From the NCBI GenBank assembly GCA_030149365.1, contig JASBRP010000026.1, positions 156,832 through 220,831 on the forward strand: a stretch of DNA of 64,000 nt. Direction: 5' to 3'. The notes beneath the pieces were generated by a model. It was given only the letters and a program-made list of their open reading frames with translations, was not told the origin of the DNA and did not search any database. Position 1 is the stretch's first letter; each line of letters starts with the position of its first letter. Below are positions 18,376 through 25,956 of this stretch, piece after piece. Origin of the DNA: Solimonas sp. (GTDB lineage Bacteria > Pseudomonadota > Gammaproteobacteria > Nevskiales > Nevskiaceae). The translations under genes were made by a program, and so were the position numbers.

Positions 18376-19005
18376 GTGGAAGCCAAGCAGGACCAAAAGC
18401 GCCGGGCGTTCTGGCTCAAGCATCTGCACCAGTGGCACTGGATCAGCTCGGCGCTGTGCCTGATCGGCATGATCCTGTTCGCGGCCACGGGCATCACGCT
18501 GAACCATGCCTCGCAGATCGAGGCCAAGGCCAAGGTGGTGACGCAGGCGGCGCAGTTGCCGGAGCCCCTGCGGGAGCAGATTGCTGCCGTGGCCGAAAAG
18601 GGAGGCAAGGGCGCCTTGCCGCCGGCGCTGGCCGCCTGGCTGCAGGAATCGTTGTCCCTGGAAGCGGGATCGCGCGAGCCGGAATGGAACGACGGCGAGA
18701 TCTACCTGACGCTGCCGCGGCCGGGCGGCGACGCCTGGGTCAACTTTGACCTGGAGAGCGGCGAGGTGGAGTACGAGCAGACCGATCGGGGCTGGATTTC
18801 GTACTTCAATGACTTACACAAGGGCCGCAATGCGGGCGTGGCCTGGGGCTGGTTCATCGACGTGTTTGCGGTGGCCTGCCTGATTTTCTGTATCACCGGC
18901 CTGTTCCTGCTGCAGATTCATGCGGGGAACCGGCCCACCACCTGGCCGATCGTCGGGCTGGGACTGGTGATTCCGTTGGTATTGGCGATCCTGTTCATTC
19001 ACTAA
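18376..19005 (+). CDS. PepSY-associated membrane-helix protein
   Basis: A 209-residue inner-membrane protein. After a basic N-terminus comes HLHQWHWISS and a membrane helix (about 22-44), a periplasmic segment with one PepSY-like unit (VNFDLESGEVEYEQTDRGWISYFNDLHKG), then helices at about 152-174 and 186-208. Conserved histidines near the first helix and in the second could ligate haem, as proposed for PepSY reductases. GTG start, one base after piuC. Within a locus encoding ApbE and a flavodoxin reductase, a role in electron transfer across the inner membrane is a reasonable inference. Confidence 0.82.
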   Translation: MEAKQDQKRRAFWLKHLHQWHWISSALCLIGMILFAATGITLNHASQIEAKAKVVTQAAQLPEPLREQIAAVAEKGGKGALPPALAAWLQESLSLEAGSREPEWNDGEIYLTLPRPGGDAWVNFDLESGEVEYEQTDRGWISYFNDLHKGRNAGVAWGWFIDVFAVACLIFCITGLFLLQIHAGNRPTTWPIVGLGLVIPLVLAILFIH

Positions 19006-19024
19006 AAACTTCCGAGGCTCCCAC

Positions 19025-19612
19025 ATGCGTCACCGCATTCCCCTCGTACTCTGCAGCATGCTGCCGGGCACCGTTCTGGCCGCAAACCTGGACCTGTCCA
19101 TCGAGATTCCCCGCCTGGACGTGGCCGAATATCACCGTCCCTACGTCGCCGTCTGGCTTGAGCGTGAGGACAAGAGCGTGGCCGCCAACCTGGCGGTCTG
19201 GTACCAGCAACCGAAGAAGGGCGAGAAGGCCCCGGCCACCGCTGCTCCTGCTGCGCCGGCGGCTGCTGCCGGTGTCGCGCCGGGCGGCATGCAGGGCGCC
19301 GCTGCCAACCTCCAGGGCGGGGTCAAGTGGCTGCCCGACCTGCGCCAGTGGTGGCGCCGCAGCGGCCGTGAGCTGACGCTGCCGGTCGATGGGGTAACCG
19401 GTGCCACCCGCGCACCGGGCGAGCATGCGCTGAGCTTCAACGTGGCCGACCTGCCGGCGGGCCAGTACAAGCTGGTGGTCGAGGCGGCGCGCGAGGAAGG
19501 TGGCCGTGAACTGGTCGACGTGCCCTTCCAGGTGCCCGCCAAGGATGCCCAGACCATCAAGGCCAAGGGCTCGCGCGAGCTCGGTGCCATTTCCCTCAGC
19601 GTCAAGCCCTGA
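19025..19612 (+). CDS. DUF2271 periplasmic protein with flavinylation-like motif
   Basis: A 195-residue exported protein, signal peptide cleaved near residue 19 (TVLA-ANLD). DUF2271 region: YHRPYVAVWLERED, an Ala/Pro linker (70-97), KWLPDLRQWWRRSG, then PVDGVTGATRAPGEH, and a C-terminal beta-strand part. The segment D122-G-V-T-G-A-T128 has the form of the D-x-x-(S/T)-G-A-T acceptor site on which ApbE attaches FMN through the Thr, although the residue two after Thr is Ala rather than the usual Ser/Thr. With apbE three genes downstream, FMN attachment at Thr128 is plausible, making this an extracytosolic electron carrier. Confidence 0.8.
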   Translation: MRHRIPLVLCSMLPGTVLAANLDLSIEIPRLDVAEYHRPYVAVWLEREDKSVAANLAVWYQQPKKGEKAPATAAPAAPAAAAGVAPGGMQGAAANLQGGVKWLPDLRQWWRRSGRELTLPVDGVTGATRAPGEHALSFNVADLPAGQYKLVVEAAREEGGRELVDVPFQVPAKDAQTIKAKGSRELGAISLSVKP

Positions 19613-19632
19613 TCCCCAGACGGAGCAACGAC

Positions 19633-20448
19633 ATGAAAAGCCTGATCAAGCCGCTGGCCATCGCCGCCGCCCTGCTGCCGCTGTCCGCCCTGGCGCACAA
19701 GCAGTGGATCGCCCCCTCCAAGACCGTGCTGAACGTGGACCAGTGGGTCACCTTCGACGCCGGTTCGTCCACCGATCCTTTCGTGCGCGACCACAACGCT
19801 GCGCGCCTGGACAACCTCGTCATCACGGCGCCGGACGGCAGCACCGTGGCGCCGGAGAACCAGGCTTCCGGCAAGCTGCGCGCCACGTTCGACCTGCAGC
19901 TCAAGCAGCCCGGCACCTACAAGATCGCGGTGGTCAACACCGGCATCAGCGCCAGCTGGGACGACAACGGCCAGAACAAGCGCTGGCCGCCGCGCGGCAC
20001 GCCGTTCACGCCGGAAGGCTTCGCCCAGGAAGTGCCCAAGAAGGCCAAGGACCTGAAGGTCACGCAGTCGATCGGCCGCCTGGAGACCTTCGTCACCGCC
20101 GGCAAGCCTAACGACACCGCGCTCAAGCCCACCGGCAAGGGCCTGGAGCTGGTGCAGGTCACCGGCTTCAACGACCTCTACACCGGTGAGTCCGCCACTT
20201 TCCAGTTCCTGCTCGACGGCAAGCCGGCGGCAGACGTGGAAGTTGAAGTGGTCGCCGACGGTACGCGCTATCGCAGCTCGGTGAACGAGATCGAGCTGAA
20301 GACCGGCAAGGACGGCCGTTTCACCCTCGAGTGGCCGCAGCCGGGCCTGTACTGGCTCAGCGCCTCGGTGCAGGACAAGAAGGCCGACAAGCCCGCCACC
20401 GACCGCCGCAGCAGCTACACCGCCAGCTTCGAGGTGCTGTCGCCCTGA
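19633..20448 (+). CDS. DUF4198 periplasmic protein
   Basis: A 271-residue exported protein of the DUF4198 (NikM-like) type. The signal peptide ends LSALA, leaving a mature N-terminus beginning His-Lys-Gln-Trp, the usual A-H-x-x-W start of this family where the terminal histidine is suited to metal binding. Two beta-sandwich domains follow: about 28-110 and about 170-270 (FLLDGKPAADVEVEVVADGT resembles an Ig/CNA-B-like strand pair, followed by TGKDGRFTLEWPQPGLYWL). Start ATG with CGGAG upstream. It probably binds metal or siderophore in the periplasm for the adjacent receptor and reductase; the ligand is not known. Confidence 0.85.
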   Translation: MKSLIKPLAIAAALLPLSALAHKQWIAPSKTVLNVDQWVTFDAGSSTDPFVRDHNAARLDNLVITAPDGSTVAPENQASGKLRATFDLQLKQPGTYKIAVVNTGISASWDDNGQNKRWPPRGTPFTPEGFAQEVPKKAKDLKVTQSIGRLETFVTAGKPNDTALKPTGKGLELVQVTGFNDLYTGESATFQFLLDGKPAADVEVEVVADGTRYRSSVNEIELKTGKDGRFTLEWPQPGLYWLSASVQDKKADKPATDRRSSYTASFEVLSP

Positions 20449-20515
20449 GCCTGCGCGCGCGGCGCCCGTCGCCCTTCACGGGGTGGCGGGCGTCGTCTGC
20501 GTTCCGGCATCCCAC

Positions 20516-21514
20516 ATGAATCGCGTCCTCGTCCCGCGCAACCTGAGCCCGCAATCCCTGCCGCCGCATCCGGACGGCGGGAGCCTGCACGCGCTCAAGG
20601 GCCGCAGCATGGGCACCACTTGGTCGGTGCTGCTGGTGGCGCCGGCGGAGGACCTGCGCTGGCTCGGTGCCGGCGTGCAGCAGGAGCTGGATCGCGTGGT
20701 GGCGCAGATGAGCCACTGGGAGCCGGACTCCGACCTGTGCCGCTACAACGCCGCCGTGCCCGGCAGCTGGCATGCGCTGCCGGCGGAATTCCTGGAGGTA
20801 CTGGAAGCGGCGCGGGAGTGCGCGCAGGTCAGCGACGGCGCCTTCGATCCCACCATTGGTCCCCTGGTCGATGCCTGGGGCTTCGGCCCGGTGCCGCACC
20901 GCGGCCGCCCACCCTCCGAGAGCGAGATCGAGGCGGCGCGGGCACGCATCGGTTGGCAGCGCCTGCAGCTCGACGATGCGGGCAGGCGCCTGCTGCAGCC
21001 GGGTGGTCTGCAGCTGGACTTCTCCTCCATCGCCAAGGGCTATGCCGTGGACCAGCTGGCGCGCTATCTCGGCCGTGCCGGTGTCGATCACTGGCTGGTG
21101 GAGGTCGGCGGCGAGTTACGCGGGCAGGGCTGCAAGCCGGATGGCCAACCCTGGTGGGTGGAGTTGGAGCGTGTCGGCGAAGAGCTGCCGCATACGGTGC
21201 TGGCCCTGCATGGCCTGGCGGTGGCCACCTCCGGCGACTATCGCCGCTACTTCGAACATGAAGGCCGGCGGTATGCGCATACGCTGGACCCGCGCAGCGG
21301 CTGGCCGGTGACCCATGCGTTGGCGTCGGTCACGGTGCTGCACCCCGAATGCATGCCGGCCGATGCCCTGGCGACCGTGCTGGGCGTGCTGGAACCTGAA
21401 GAGGCCTACGAATTCGCCACGCGGCACGGCTTTGCCGCGCAGTTCGTGCTGCGCAGCGGCGCGGGCTTCATCGAGCGCCTGACGCCGGCTTTCGAGGCGC
21501 TGGCCAGTGACTGA
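20516..21514 (+). CDS. apbE: FAD:protein FMN transferase ApbE
   Basis: Transfers FMN from FAD onto Thr/Ser of target proteins using Mg2+. The 332 residues show all family blocks: GRSMGTTWSV, SDGAFDPTIGPLVDAWGFG, DFSSIAKGYAVDQLARYL, LVEVGGELRGQG and YAHTLDPRSGWPVTHALASVTVL. The ATG at 20516 is preferred over GTG at 20483. Neither start gives a signal peptide or lipobox, unusual because most ApbE proteins act outside the cytoplasm. Overlaps the next gene by 8 bp. The candidate substrate is the DUF2271 protein upstream. Confidence 0.92.
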   Translation: MNRVLVPRNLSPQSLPPHPDGGSLHALKGRSMGTTWSVLLVAPAEDLRWLGAGVQQELDRVVAQMSHWEPDSDLCRYNAAVPGSWHALPAEFLEVLEAARECAQVSDGAFDPTIGPLVDAWGFGPVPHRGRPPSESEIEAARARIGWQRLQLDDAGRRLLQPGGLQLDFSSIAKGYAVDQLARYLGRAGVDHWLVEVGGELRGQGCKPDGQPWWVELERVGEELPHTVLALHGLAVATSGDYRRYFEHEGRRYAHTLDPRSGWPVTHALASVTVLHPECMPADALATVLGVLEPEEAYEFATRHGFAAQFVLRSGAGFIERLTPAFEALASD

Positions 21515-23030
21515 GTGGCTGACCACGGCGGACGGGCAGCGCGTTCTGAAGGCGAGTGCCGTCATCTTCGCCTGGCTGCTGCTCTGCACCTTCATCGCCT
21601 GGTCGCGCGCACGTGCGCGCCACCGCTTGCGCATGCCGGCGCCGGCCGGCAGCAGTCCCATCCTCGTTGCCTACGCCAGCCAGACCGGTTTCGCGCAGCG
21701 CCTGGCGTTGCAGACGGCGCTGTCGCTGCAGGCCAGTGGTGCGCCGGTGCAGCTGTATCCTCTGGGTGAAGTAACGGCAGGCATGCTGCAGTCCGCCGGT
21801 CGCGTGCTGTTCGTGGCCAGCACCACGGGTGAGGGTGACCCGCCCGACACCTGCATTCCCTTCGTGCGCAAGGTCATGCGTGCGGATGCGGACCTGCAGG
21901 GCCTGCACTACGGCCTGCTGGCCCTGGGCGACCGCGAGTACCGTCACTTCTGCGGCTTTGGCCAGGAACTGGAGCGCTGGCTGCGCCAGCACGGTGCGCA
22001 GCCACTGTTCGACGCCGTGGAGGTGGACAATGCCGACGAGGGTGCCCTGCGCCACTGGCAGCATCATCTGGAACTGCTCGGCGGCGGGCAGCCCTTGCCG
22101 GACTGGAGCGCGCCCGAGTACCAGCGCTGGCGCTTGGTGGAACGCCGCCTGCTGAACCCCGGCAGCCTGGGTGGGCCGGCCTATCATCTCGCGCTGCAGC
22201 CGTTCGAGGGCGTCCCGCAGTGGAGCGCCGGCGACATCGCCGAGATCGGCCCGCGCAATGCGCCACAGCGCGTCGCCCAGGCCTTGCAGGCCATCGGCCT
22301 GCCTTCAGCCACGCCGATGCCCGACGGCGATACCCTGTCCGCCTGGCTGTCGCGCAGCCTGCTGCCGGGCAATCTAGAGGAGCTGCGAGGTGCGACGGCG
22401 TCGCAGCTTGCCGAAAGCCTCCGGGCGTTGCCGCATCGCGAATACTCGATTGCCTCGATCCCCGCCGATGGCCGCCTGGAGCTGCTGCTGCGGCAGATGC
22501 GCCAGGCGGACGGCAGCCTGGGCCTGGGCTCCGGCTGGCTCACCGAGCACGCCGAACTGGGCGGAGAGATCGCACTGCGCATCCGCGAGAACCCCGGCTT
22601 CCAGCCGCCGCCGGATGCCCGTCCGCTGATCCTGATTGGCAATGGAACGGGGCTGGCCGGCCTGCGCGCGCATCTCAAGGCCCGTGTTGCGGCGGGGCGC
22701 AAGCGCAATTGGCTAGTGTTCGGCGAGCGTAGCGCCGCTCACGACGCGTTCCATCGGGACGAACTCGATGCCTGGCAGAAGGCGGGATTCCTCGAGCGCC
22801 TGGACTTGGTGTTTTCCCGTGACCAGGAGCAACGCCTCTACGTGCAGGACCGTCTGCGCGAGGCCGCGCAGGAGCTGCAGGCCTGGGTCACCGAAGGTGC
22901 CTCTGTGTACGTCTGCGGCAGCCTGGAGGGCATGGCGCCCGCGGTGGGGCGCGTTCTGGCCGATGTGTTGGGCAACGAGACCGTGGAGCGCATGCTCGAG
23001 CAGGGACGATACCGGCGCGACGTCTACTGA
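21507..23030 (+). CDS. Membrane-anchored flavodoxin/NADPH reductase (CysJ-like)
   Basis: A 507-residue diflavin reductase: one N-terminal membrane helix (about 15-33), a flavodoxin domain (about 50-190 with SQTGFAQRLA, ASTTGEGDPPD, LGDREYRHFCGFG), a connecting FAD domain with REYSIASIP, and an NAD(P)-binding domain (IGNGTGLAGLR, VFGERS, YVCGSLEGM). It ends in the aromatic-type V-Y of such reductases. GTG start overlapping apbE. It should carry electrons from NADPH to a membrane partner, most likely the PepSY-helix protein of the same operon, for ferric siderophore reduction. That pathway is inferred from context. Confidence 0.9.
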   Translation: MTEWLTTADGQRVLKASAVIFAWLLLCTFIAWSRARARHRLRMPAPAGSSPILVAYASQTGFAQRLALQTALSLQASGAPVQLYPLGEVTAGMLQSAGRVLFVASTTGEGDPPDTCIPFVRKVMRADADLQGLHYGLLALGDREYRHFCGFGQELERWLRQHGAQPLFDAVEVDNADEGALRHWQHHLELLGGGQPLPDWSAPEYQRWRLVERRLLNPGSLGGPAYHLALQPFEGVPQWSAGDIAEIGPRNAPQRVAQALQAIGLPSATPMPDGDTLSAWLSRSLLPGNLEELRGATASQLAESLRALPHREYSIASIPADGRLELLLRQMRQADGSLGLGSGWLTEHAELGGEIALRIRENPGFQPPPDARPLILIGNGTGLAGLRAHLKARVAAGRKRNWLVFGERSAAHDAFHRDELDAWQKAGFLERLDLVFSRDQEQRLYVQDRLREAAQELQAWVTEGASVYVCGSLEGMAPAVGRVLADVLGNETVERMLEQGRYRRDVY

Positions 23031-23120
23031 ATCTCCCGGCTGGCCGTCGGGCGCCGTTCTTCCGGTTCTTGTCCCTCTGCTGTTAGGCTTGCGCGCATTG
23101 CATGGGACCGCCCATCCGCC

Positions 23121-23936
23121 ATGACGCCCGCACGCACGCCTCCCTACGCCCAGATCGAGATCACCACGATCTGCAATTACCGCTGCTTCTATTGCGCCGG
23201 GCGCGATATGTCACAGCGACACATGCCGATGGAGAAATTCCTCGGCATCCTGCAGGGGCTGCCGGACAGCGTGCGTCAGGTCTCGTTGCAGGGCGAGGGC
23301 GAGCCCACCACGCACAACCGGTTCCGCGACATGGTGGCGGCGGTGCAGCAGCGCGGCATGACGCCTTACACCATCACCAATGCCAGCCTGATCCGCGATC
23401 CCCAGTGGTTCGCACAGGTCTTTCCCCTGATCGGCATCTCGATCGACACGCTGGATGCAGAACTGGCCGAATCCATCGGTCGCCTCAAGCTGCACCGTGC
23501 GCTCAAGGGCGTGGATCGGCTGATCGATGCGATGGGCGCGAAGCGCATCGTGCTGCATACGGTGGATTTCGGGCAGCCACTGGATGCGATCCTGGCCTGG
23601 GCGCAGGCCAAGGGCTTCGGCAAGCACGTGGTGCAGCCATTGCAGGGCAAGGAAGATTACGTGCGCAGCTACCGGTACAAGCCGCCACCGCGGGAGCTGC
23701 CTGCCGAACTGCCGTTTGCGCTGCAGTGCCGGTACCTGGAGCACGACCATACGAGCTACTACACGCTCGATGGCCTCGAGCTGCCTTGCTGCTTCATCAA
23801 GGACACCAAGTCTTTCAGCTCCGCAGCCGATTTGCGTACCTCCCTGGCGGCTGGCCATGTACCGCCTTCTTGTTCCGGCTGTCGCGAAGTCCGGCGTGCC
23901 GAGGGGCAAGCCACCGCATCGGTGGCCGTACGCTGA
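23121..23936 (+). CDS. Radical SAM protein with SPASM-like C-terminus
   Basis: A 271-residue radical SAM enzyme. The N-terminal cluster motif is C-N-Y-R-C-F-Y-C (CxxxCxxC, about residues 18-25), followed by QVSLQGEGEPTTH (the GGEP-type SAM site). The C-terminal part has CRYLE, LELPCCFIKD and SCSGCREV, five further cysteines in a SPASM-like arrangement that could hold an auxiliary Fe-S cluster. No RiPP precursor is visible next door, so a peptide-modifying role is unsupported. It forms a likely two-gene operon with the following gene. Specific substrate unknown. Confidence 0.85.
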   Translation: MTPARTPPYAQIEITTICNYRCFYCAGRDMSQRHMPMEKFLGILQGLPDSVRQVSLQGEGEPTTHNRFRDMVAAVQQRGMTPYTITNASLIRDPQWFAQVFPLIGISIDTLDAELAESIGRLKLHRALKGVDRLIDAMGAKRIVLHTVDFGQPLDAILAWAQAKGFGKHVVQPLQGKEDYVRSYRYKPPPRELPAELPFALQCRYLEHDHTSYYTLDGLELPCCFIKDTKSFSSAADLRTSLAAGHVPPSCSGCREVRRAEGQATASVAVR

Positions 23937-23958
23937 ACGGTACCCGGAAGCCGCAGAC

Positions 23959-24393
23959 GTGAAATACCTGCGGCAGGATGAGCGCCAGACCTGGCTGCTG
24001 GATGACTACCTGGCTCATGTGGCCTCCATCTCGGAGGGCTGGCCGGACGACCTGAAGGATCTGGCCTCGCTGCGGCGACTCCACTTGAGCGAGCGCGGTA
24101 GCCTGCATGACTCCTGGCTGCAGAGCAGCCGTATCGACTTGGGCGACCTGCGCCAGGACCATGCTGAAACGAGTATCGAGATCGTACTGTTGGGCCCCTA
24201 TCACGACCGGCACTTCAGGCTGCGCTACCTGGGTGTCGCGGAATACCGGCTGGATTCGCAGGAGCCGCGCGATGATCTGCTCGTGCATGAAATCCACCGC
24301 GAGGGCGATCTCTGGGTACACGAGATGCTGTTCGCCAGCGGCAGCACGGTCCATATCCGCTGCCGGTCGATGGAGTTCCGGGAATCGATGTAA
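23959..24393 (+). CDS. Uncharacterised 144-residue protein next to the radical SAM gene
   Basis: A soluble acidic protein without signal peptide or membrane helix, rich in H, D, R and L. Features: RQDERQTWLLDDYLAHVASI at the start, LHDSWLQSS, IVLLGPYHDRHFRLRYLGV and LLVHEIHREGDLWVHEMLF, a pattern of alternating charged beta-strands. I recognise the type as a small conserved hypothetical protein but cannot name a function. The GTG at 23959 was chosen because conservation-like composition begins there; the frame upstream overlaps the radical SAM gene. It starts 22 bp after that gene and is probably co-transcribed. Confidence 0.6.
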   Translation: MKYLRQDERQTWLLDDYLAHVASISEGWPDDLKDLASLRRLHLSERGSLHDSWLQSSRIDLGDLRQDHAETSIEIVLLGPYHDRHFRLRYLGVAEYRLDSQEPRDDLLVHEIHREGDLWVHEMLFASGSTVHIRCRSMEFRESM

Positions 24394-24440
24394 ATCCTGA
24401 GCCCATGGCCTATCGAGAGACCCGCCCTATGCGCCCTGTG

Positions 24441-24485
24441 CCCCGGCCGCTCGCACTTTGACACGCTCAGTGCGAACGGCCGGGG
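24441..24485. terminator. Bidirectional terminator
   Basis: Long stem CCCCGGCCG-ct-CGCACT / AGTGCG-aa-CGGCCGGGG with a 10-nt loop and an A-run on the plus strand right side. Lies between convergent genes, so serves both. Confidence 0.7.
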
Positions 24486-24498
24486 AAAAGTGAAAGGC

Positions 24499-24969
24499 TC
24501 AGCTTTTCGCCTTCTTCGCCGAGATGTACATGGCGATGTCGGCCTCCATCACCACTTCCTGCGCCTCGTTGCGCACACGCACCGGCACCACGATGTCACC
24601 GATGAAGTCGGCCGCGAGCGGCTGTGGTAGCTCGGCGCGTGCCACCAGGTCCGTGCTGCCTTGCTTCAGGTAGCGCACTGTCATGCCGCGCGGGATCCAG
24701 CGCAGGCCGCGGGGCAGGGAGGTTTCCATCATCGTACCCGCCGCCAGTTCGGCCATGGCGCACATGGCGATGGCGTTCACCGAGCCCAGGTGGTTGTGCA
24801 CCTTGCGCTGGTTGCGGACGAAGACCTCGGCCAGGCCGGGCTTCAGCTCGCGGAAGGTCGGCGAGATCGAGGCGAAGTAGGGGGCGCGCCAGGTCACGGC
24901 GCGCGAGAACAGCTTGCGGCCGAGCGGGTATCGGCTCAGGCGGGAGAAGGTTTGGGCCAGCTGGGTCAT
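24499..24969 (-). CDS. DUF4442 hotdog-fold protein (thioesterase-like)
   Basis: A 156-residue protein of the DUF4442 group of the thioesterase/hotdog superfamily. Recognisable parts are RNQRKVHNHLGSVNAIAMCAM (the HN-x-x-G region that binds acyl thioesters) and the strand GMTVRYLKQGSTDLVARAEL. Predicted to hydrolyse or bind acyl-CoA. The ATG at 24969 is inside the end of the usual N-terminus; an alternative TTG at 24981 would overlap the stop of the upstream hydrolase as TTGA and give four more residues. Transcribed together with the alpha/beta hydrolase. Confidence 0.82.
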   Translation of the reverse strand: MTQLAQTFSRLSRYPLGRKLFSRAVTWRAPYFASISPTFRELKPGLAEVFVRNQRKVHNHLGSVNAIAMCAMAELAAGTMMETSLPRGLRWIPRGMTVRYLKQGSTDLVARAELPQPLAADFIGDIVVPVRVRNEAQEVVMEADIAMYISAKKAKS

Positions 24970-24977
24970 GGGAGTGC

Positions 24978-25865
24978 TCAAGGGGAAGGGGAATTCGTCT
25001 GGGGCAGGCGCAGGGCCTGGGCCAGCCAGTCCGCCGTTTCCTGCCAGGCCGCCTGCGGCATGCTGGGGCGGAAGAAGCCGAAGTGGCTGATCTGGTGCAG
25101 GCCGTGATCAGCCGGCTGCAGCACGCGCACCTCGGTGCGTGCGTTGCGGTAGAAGCCGGCGAGTGCCTGCACGGCCCTGAGCGGGGCGTAGAACATGTCG
25201 TCGCCGATCGCGTAGAAGCGCATCGGGCCGCGATAGGACGCGAAGTGTTGGCGGATCGGCTGGCCGCTGCGGTGGGTGATGTAGTCGGGGTGGCGGCACC
25301 AGCTGGCCCACTGCAGGGCGATGCCGGCCGGCAACTCGGTGCCGAATACGGCCGGCGGCAACTTGCCGAACAGCGCGACGGAGCCGGGCAGCACCACGTG
25401 CCACAGCGCCGCCATCACCGGTCGCAGGCGCTGCGGCCAGTGGCCCCAGTAGCCGCTCTGGGAGGCGATGGACAGCGCCGCCTTGGCCAGGTGGTTGTTG
25501 TCGGCCAGACCCAGCATCTGGCCGCCGGCGGAATGACCCATGGCGGCCAGCGGCAGTCCGGGATAGCGCGCGGACAGCCAGCCCAGGGTGGCGGCCAGGT
25601 CATGCTCGCCCCAGTGGCGCATGCGCAGGGACGCGCCGCTCACCTGCATCGGCCAGACGCTCTGGCCGATGCCGCGGTAGTCATAGGTCAGCACGGCAAA
25701 GCCGCGCTCTGCCAGGAACTTCGCATAGGCGGAGTAGTAACGGCGCGGGACGCCGGTGGCGGCGTTGATCTGCACTGCGGCGCGCGGCAGGTTCTCGGGC
25801 TCGTAGAGCGTGGCGGCGAGCGGGTGGCCGTCGCGGGACTCCAGGGTGGTGTGAATTTCGCGCAA
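24978..25865 (-). CDS. Alpha/beta hydrolase
   Basis: A 295-residue alpha/beta hydrolase of the type annotated as predicted esterase/lipase YheT-like or serine aminopeptidase S33. Motifs: nucleophile elbow GHSAGG (MGHSAGGQML), oxyanion region INAATGVPRRYY, acidic residue region YAIGDDMFYAP and a C-terminal His in ADHGLHQISH. The TTG at 25865 is chosen because GAGGAG lies 7 bases upstream; the in-frame TTG at 25880 has no ribosome site. Cytoplasmic, substrate unknown. A 16-bp inverted repeat covers its ribosome-site region. Confidence 0.85.
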   Translation of the reverse strand: MREIHTTLESRDGHPLAATLYEPENLPRAAVQINAATGVPRRYYSAYAKFLAERGFAVLTYDYRGIGQSVWPMQVSGASLRMRHWGEHDLAATLGWLSARYPGLPLAAMGHSAGGQMLGLADNNHLAKAALSIASQSGYWGHWPQRLRPVMAALWHVVLPGSVALFGKLPPAVFGTELPAGIALQWASWCRHPDYITHRSGQPIRQHFASYRGPMRFYAIGDDMFYAPLRAVQALAGFYRNARTEVRVLQPADHGLHQISHFGFFRPSMPQAAWQETADWLAQALRLPQTNSPSP

Positions 25866-25874
25866 GTTCGCGCT

Positions 25875-25890
25875 CCTCAATGGATTGAGG
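25875..25890. promoter_or_regulatory. Inverted repeat at the hydrolase translation start
   Basis: CCTCAAT-GG-ATTGAGG, 7-bp arms, overlapping the GAGGAG ribosome site of the hydrolase. It could be an operator for the nearby LysR regulator or a small mRNA hairpin; no second site was seen. Confidence 0.35.
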
Positions 25891-25956
25891 CTTCAGGCTA
25901 GGCCTGCGCGCGCGGGGCGACAAACGAAATCCCGGAGGCTTTCGGGTGAACTCAGT

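Noticed and set aside
15216..18608. 1130-codon minus-strand frame across the TonB receptor and piuC
   Set aside because: Shadow of genes whose products are recognised; composition is that of an antisense frame.
23030..23121. Search for a RiPP precursor gene beside the radical SAM gene
   Set aside because: No short frame with a ribosome site was found in the gap or after the partner gene.
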